A stretch of 64,000 nt of DNA, taken from contig NZ_RHIB01000002.1 of the NCBI RefSeq assembly GCF_003710255.1, forward strand, positions 558,001-622,000, read 5' to 3'. This DNA is from Alteribacter keqinensis (GTDB taxonomy: Bacteria > Bacillota > Bacilli > Bacillales > Salisediminibacteriaceae). The notes below the pieces were generated by a model that did not search any database, was not told the origin of the DNA, and saw only the letters and a list, made by a program, of their open reading frames with translations. Position numbers and translations under genes: made by a program. Positions 61,488-64,000 of this stretch are shown in pieces. Position 1 is the first letter of the stretch, and every line of letters starts with the position of its first letter.

Positions 61488-62939
61488 CTACCCCTTCAGT
61501 CCCCACTTCTTCACCGTAACAACGGCCTTTTCCGATGAAGTAAATGTAATGTCTCGCGCTTGAGGTGAAGGGAAGTATCTGAGTGTGAATACTTCCTCTC
61601 CTCCGTTCACAAAGATCTCAAGAGAAGAGGTGTCCATGAATATCCTGATAGACCTCAGTTCCTCAAGGTGACACTGACGCTTTTCTGTCAGACGGTCGGC
61701 GAAGTTTTTACGCTCCAATGTGAGGACCTTTCCTTCCCTGTCGTAAATGAGACGGGCAGTGCCCCGGAGCTCTACTTCAAAAAACGAAGGTAGATCTGAG
61801 AAGTCCGTAAGCTCAAGCTCAGCTACGTCCCCTGATACGTCTTCCAACATCTGTGATCCGGCTTGCAAGTTGGCCGCAGTATGCTCTACTTCACCGGTGC
61901 GCATGTCTTTTAGCTCTTCTACAGGCACCTGGATCAGACGGTCCCCCTGCAGACGCAGCTCGCGGGGAATCGTAAGACAGTGGATCCAGCCGTTATCGAC
62001 CGTCGGGTGCTGGTCTTCCTGCTGATCCGGTACACCCATCCATCCTACAAGAATCCGTCTTCCTTTCTCATCTTCTGTTGTCTGGGGTGCGTAAAATTCA
62101 AAGCCGCGATCGAGCTCATCAAAGGCTCCGTGGTGAAATTTCGGCGTCTCATAGTCAAGTTCACCTACGAAATAGCCGGCCTGGTATGTGTTGTGATAAT
62201 GCATGCCTTCAGGATCAAGCCCCTGAGGGGAAACAATCATCACGTCCTTATCGCCCAGGCTGAACATGTCGGGACATTCCCACATATAGCCGAAGGACTG
62301 AAGGGGCGGGATCCCGGCTCCTGCCACCGGACCGAGGTTTGTCCAATCCCGGCCGTCCCCGGAGCGGTATAAAAGGGCATGCCCCTTCAGGTCCTCTGTC
62401 TGAGCACCGATTACCAGGTACCACATGCCGTTAAGCTTCCACACTTTCGGGTCTCTGAAGTGGGCAGTATATCCTTCAGGCAGTCCATCAATGACAGGGC
62501 CCTGCTTGTCAAAGGTAATCCCGTCTTCCGACTGAGCGATACACTGATAAGACTCACGGTTGCCTTGTTCATCTTTCACGTTTCCTGTGTAAAAGAGCGT
62601 GAGTTTGCCGTCAAGGTCTACGGCACTTCCCGAGTAACAGCCGTTTTTTTCATACCACTCACTCGGTGCAAGGGCGATGGGTTCATGCTTCCAGTTCACA
62701 AGATCTGTGGACGTATAGTGACCCCAGAACTTCGCGCCGTGCCCCGCCTTAAAGGGATTCCACTGGTAAAACATATGATACATGCCGTTCCACTGAATCC
62801 AGCCGTTCGGATCATTGATCAGACCAACAGGAGACATTAGGTGATAGGTTAGCCGGTATGGATCGTTCTTTATGTTCTCTTCGTGCTTTGCCACTTCATC
62901 ATCGGCCTGTGCAATTAGGGCTTGTTCTCTTTCTGTCAT
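61488..62939 (-). CDS. scrB: Sucrose-6-phosphate hydrolase (GH32)
   Basis: Cleaves sucrose 6-phosphate to glucose 6-phosphate and fructose. 483 residues. GH32 motifs: NDPNG at 42-46 (nucleophile Asp43), FRDPKVW (transition-state Asp) and MWECPD (acid/base Glu); then a C-terminal beta-sandwich. No signal peptide, so cytosolic, as expected for a PTS-fed pathway. Overlaps the fructokinase gene by four bases. Confidence 0.95.
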   Translation of the reverse strand: MTEREQALIAQADDEVAKHEENIKNDPYRLTYHLMSPVGLINDPNGWIQWNGMYHMFYQWNPFKAGHGAKFWGHYTSTDLVNWKHEPIALAPSEWYEKNGCYSGSAVDLDGKLTLFYTGNVKDEQGNRESYQCIAQSEDGITFDKQGPVIDGLPEGYTAHFRDPKVWKLNGMWYLVIGAQTEDLKGHALLYRSGDGRDWTNLGPVAGAGIPPLQSFGYMWECPDMFSLGDKDVMIVSPQGLDPEGMHYHNTYQAGYFVGELDYETPKFHHGAFDELDRGFEFYAPQTTEDEKGRRILVGWMGVPDQQEDQHPTVDNGWIHCLTIPRELRLQGDRLIQVPVEELKDMRTGEVEHTAANLQAGSQMLEDVSGDVAELELTDFSDLPSFFEVELRGTARLIYDREGKVLTLERKNFADRLTEKRQCHLEELRSIRIFMDTSSLEIFVNGGEEVFTLRYFPSPQARDITFTSSEKAVVTVKKWGLKG

Positions 62940-63901
62940 CGCTTTTCCCTGCCTTGTCCGGATAGAATTTCCTTTACTTTATCCAAAGTTGGAAGAGCTG
63001 TCATTGCGCCTTTTGTGGACGCGGCCAGTCCCCCCGATACACTTGCAAATCCGGCCATCTCAGCAACTTCTTCAGCAGTCAGCTCACGGATGGGCTTGGC
63101 GCTGTTGTGAAGCTGATAGAGCATGCCTGAAACGAACGCATCTCCTGCTCCCGTCGTATCTACTGCATCCACTTTCATAGCGGGAACGTGCAGCTTTTCA
63201 CCGCAGGTAAACACATAGCTCCCTTCGCCGCCCAATGTGACGAGTACGAGAGGAATTTCATACTGGCTGAGTGCTTTCACTCCTTCGTCAATATCACTTT
63301 CACCTGTAATAAACTCGAGCTCTTCTTCTGAGATTTTTACTACGTCAGCTTTATCAAGCATGGAGATGATGGCCTCGCGTGCGGTCTCTTCATCTTCCCA
63401 GAGACCAAGCCTCAAGTTCGGGTCATAGGAAACGATAGCTTCTTTTTCACGTGCAAGATCCACTGCTTTTATTGTTGCCGAGCGGGATGGTTCGCTGATC
63501 AGACTGATGGAACCGAAATGAACAAGATTGTGTTCGTCAAACAGTGAGGAATCGATTTCATCTTCCTTTAAAAAGCGGTCTGCACTTGGGTCAATATAAA
63601 ATTCAAAGCTTCTTTCCCCGCCCTCACCAAGGGTCACAAACACCACACCGGTCCGGACATCCTGGGAAAAGGACAGGTGATCTGTGTTCACGTTATACCC
63701 TTTTAATGTTTCTTCCAGGAAGCGTCCAAGAACGTCGTCTCCGACCTTTCCAAGAAACGTGGACTTTGCCCCGAGCCTCGCTGCACCTACAGCTACATTT
63801 GCAGGGGCACCGCCCGGGCTTTTTTGAAACGTTTCGTTGTTATCGTCAAGCGGAATAAAATCAATAAGGGCTTCACCTAAACTTACAATTCCTTTATTCA
63901 T
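62936..63901 (-). CDS. scrK: Fructokinase / PfkB family carbohydrate kinase
   Basis: Phosphorylates fructose released by ScrB. 321 residues, ribokinase fold. N-terminal sugar motif SPGGAPANVAVGAARLG, YDPNLR, and the C-terminal PfkB signature DTTGAGDAFVSGML with the catalytic Asp. Start ATG follows AGAGGAGGACTAT. Functional assignment relies on coupling to scrB. Confidence 0.93.
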   Translation of the reverse strand: MNKGIVSLGEALIDFIPLDDNNETFQKSPGGAPANVAVGAARLGAKSTFLGKVGDDVLGRFLEETLKGYNVNTDHLSFSQDVRTGVVFVTLGEGGERSFEFYIDPSADRFLKEDEIDSSLFDEHNLVHFGSISLISEPSRSATIKAVDLAREKEAIVSYDPNLRLGLWEDEETAREAIISMLDKADVVKISEEELEFITGESDIDEGVKALSQYEIPLVLVTLGGEGSYVFTCGEKLHVPAMKVDAVDTTGAGDAFVSGMLYQLHNSAKPIRELTAEEVAEMAGFASVSGGLAASTKGAMTALPTLDKVKEILSGQGREKR

Positions 63902-63925
63902 GTATAGTCCTCCTCTTTACGTCTG

Positions 63926-64000
63926 TTATGTATGTGCTGTGTGGATGTGGTCTGTCAATCTTGCTGCCCCATCGGCAGGGAGAAGACCGCCTGTACCGCT
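63926..64000 (-). CDS. Possible C-terminus of an upstream gene (partial)
   Basis: An open frame of 24 codons enters from the window edge and ends with TAA at 63926-63928, 24 bases before scrK. The peptide ends TDHIHTAHT. A sucrose transporter or regulator gene would be expected here, but the fragment is too short to identify and may be chance. Confidence 0.3.
   Translation of the reverse strand, partial: SGTGGLLPADGAARLTDHIHTAHT

Overview
The window looks like chromosome of a spore-forming, low-to-mid GC Bacillaceae, probably an alkaliphilic or halophilic relative of Bacillus (inferred). Gene order follows the B. subtilis rho-glpX-murAB-tal-fbaA-spo0F-pyrG-rpoE block, then fadF/cardiolipin synthase/uvsE, argS-ywiB, speE-speB, pbpG-ywhD-ywhB, ywgA-ywfO, lipL, pta, hemQ, gerQ, ywdK, ywdI and ung. 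Sporulation genes (spo0F, pbpG-type PBP, cwlJ, gerQ) support this. No rRNA, tRNA, phage, transposase or CRISPR array was seen.

Layout. 1-9.5 kb: rho (cut by the window edge), central carbon and wall genes, spo0F, ywjG-like gene, pyrG, rpoE. 9.5-11 kb: an M50-like membrane protein with an altered zinc motif. 11-24 kb: a minus-strand acyl-CoA catabolic operon (thiolase, 3-hydroxyacyl-CoA dehydrogenase, two acyl-CoA dehydrogenases, MeaB, TetR regulator, IcmF), preceded by fadF. Its promoter carries a cre-like site and a candidate TetR operator, and fadF carries a perfect FadR-type palindrome. 24-27 kb: cardiolipin synthase, UvsE, alpha/beta hydrolase. 27.7-33 kb: XapX protein, argS-ywiB, a small membrane protein, speE-speB. 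33.6-40 kb: PBP, ywhD, tautomerase, and the ywfO-ywgA-monooxygenase-unknown cluster. 40.4-43 kb: DUF1450, lipL, pta. 43.3-46 kb: FadH-like dienoyl-CoA reductase plus PaaG-like isomerase behind a second FadR-type box. 46.4-51 kb: hemQ, cwlJ, gerQ, ywdK and small genes. 51-57.5 kb: oligoendopeptidase, SDR-like protein, sporulation-type histidine kinase, HIBADH-like dehydrogenase. 58-61 kb: a repair-flavoured cluster (AlkD, GNAT, Ung, aldo/keto reductase) and an orphan cheY. 61.5-64 kb: sucrose-6-P hydrolase and fructokinase.

The most unusual content is in the gaps. Three kinds of repeat fill them: (A) a palindromic dispersed element, about 110-125 bp when complete, in roughly 16 full, long or deleted copies with locus-specific terminal inverted repeats; (B) gene-end modules that pair a locus-specific terminator-like hairpin with a shared core (AAGCAATGAGCG... 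and ...GAGCCATTGCAA), expanded in tandem after argS and the aldo/keto reductase and present as an inverted pair around lipL; (C) degenerate arrays with about 20-22 bp period at six intergenic sites, each with its own unit sequence but the same spacing.
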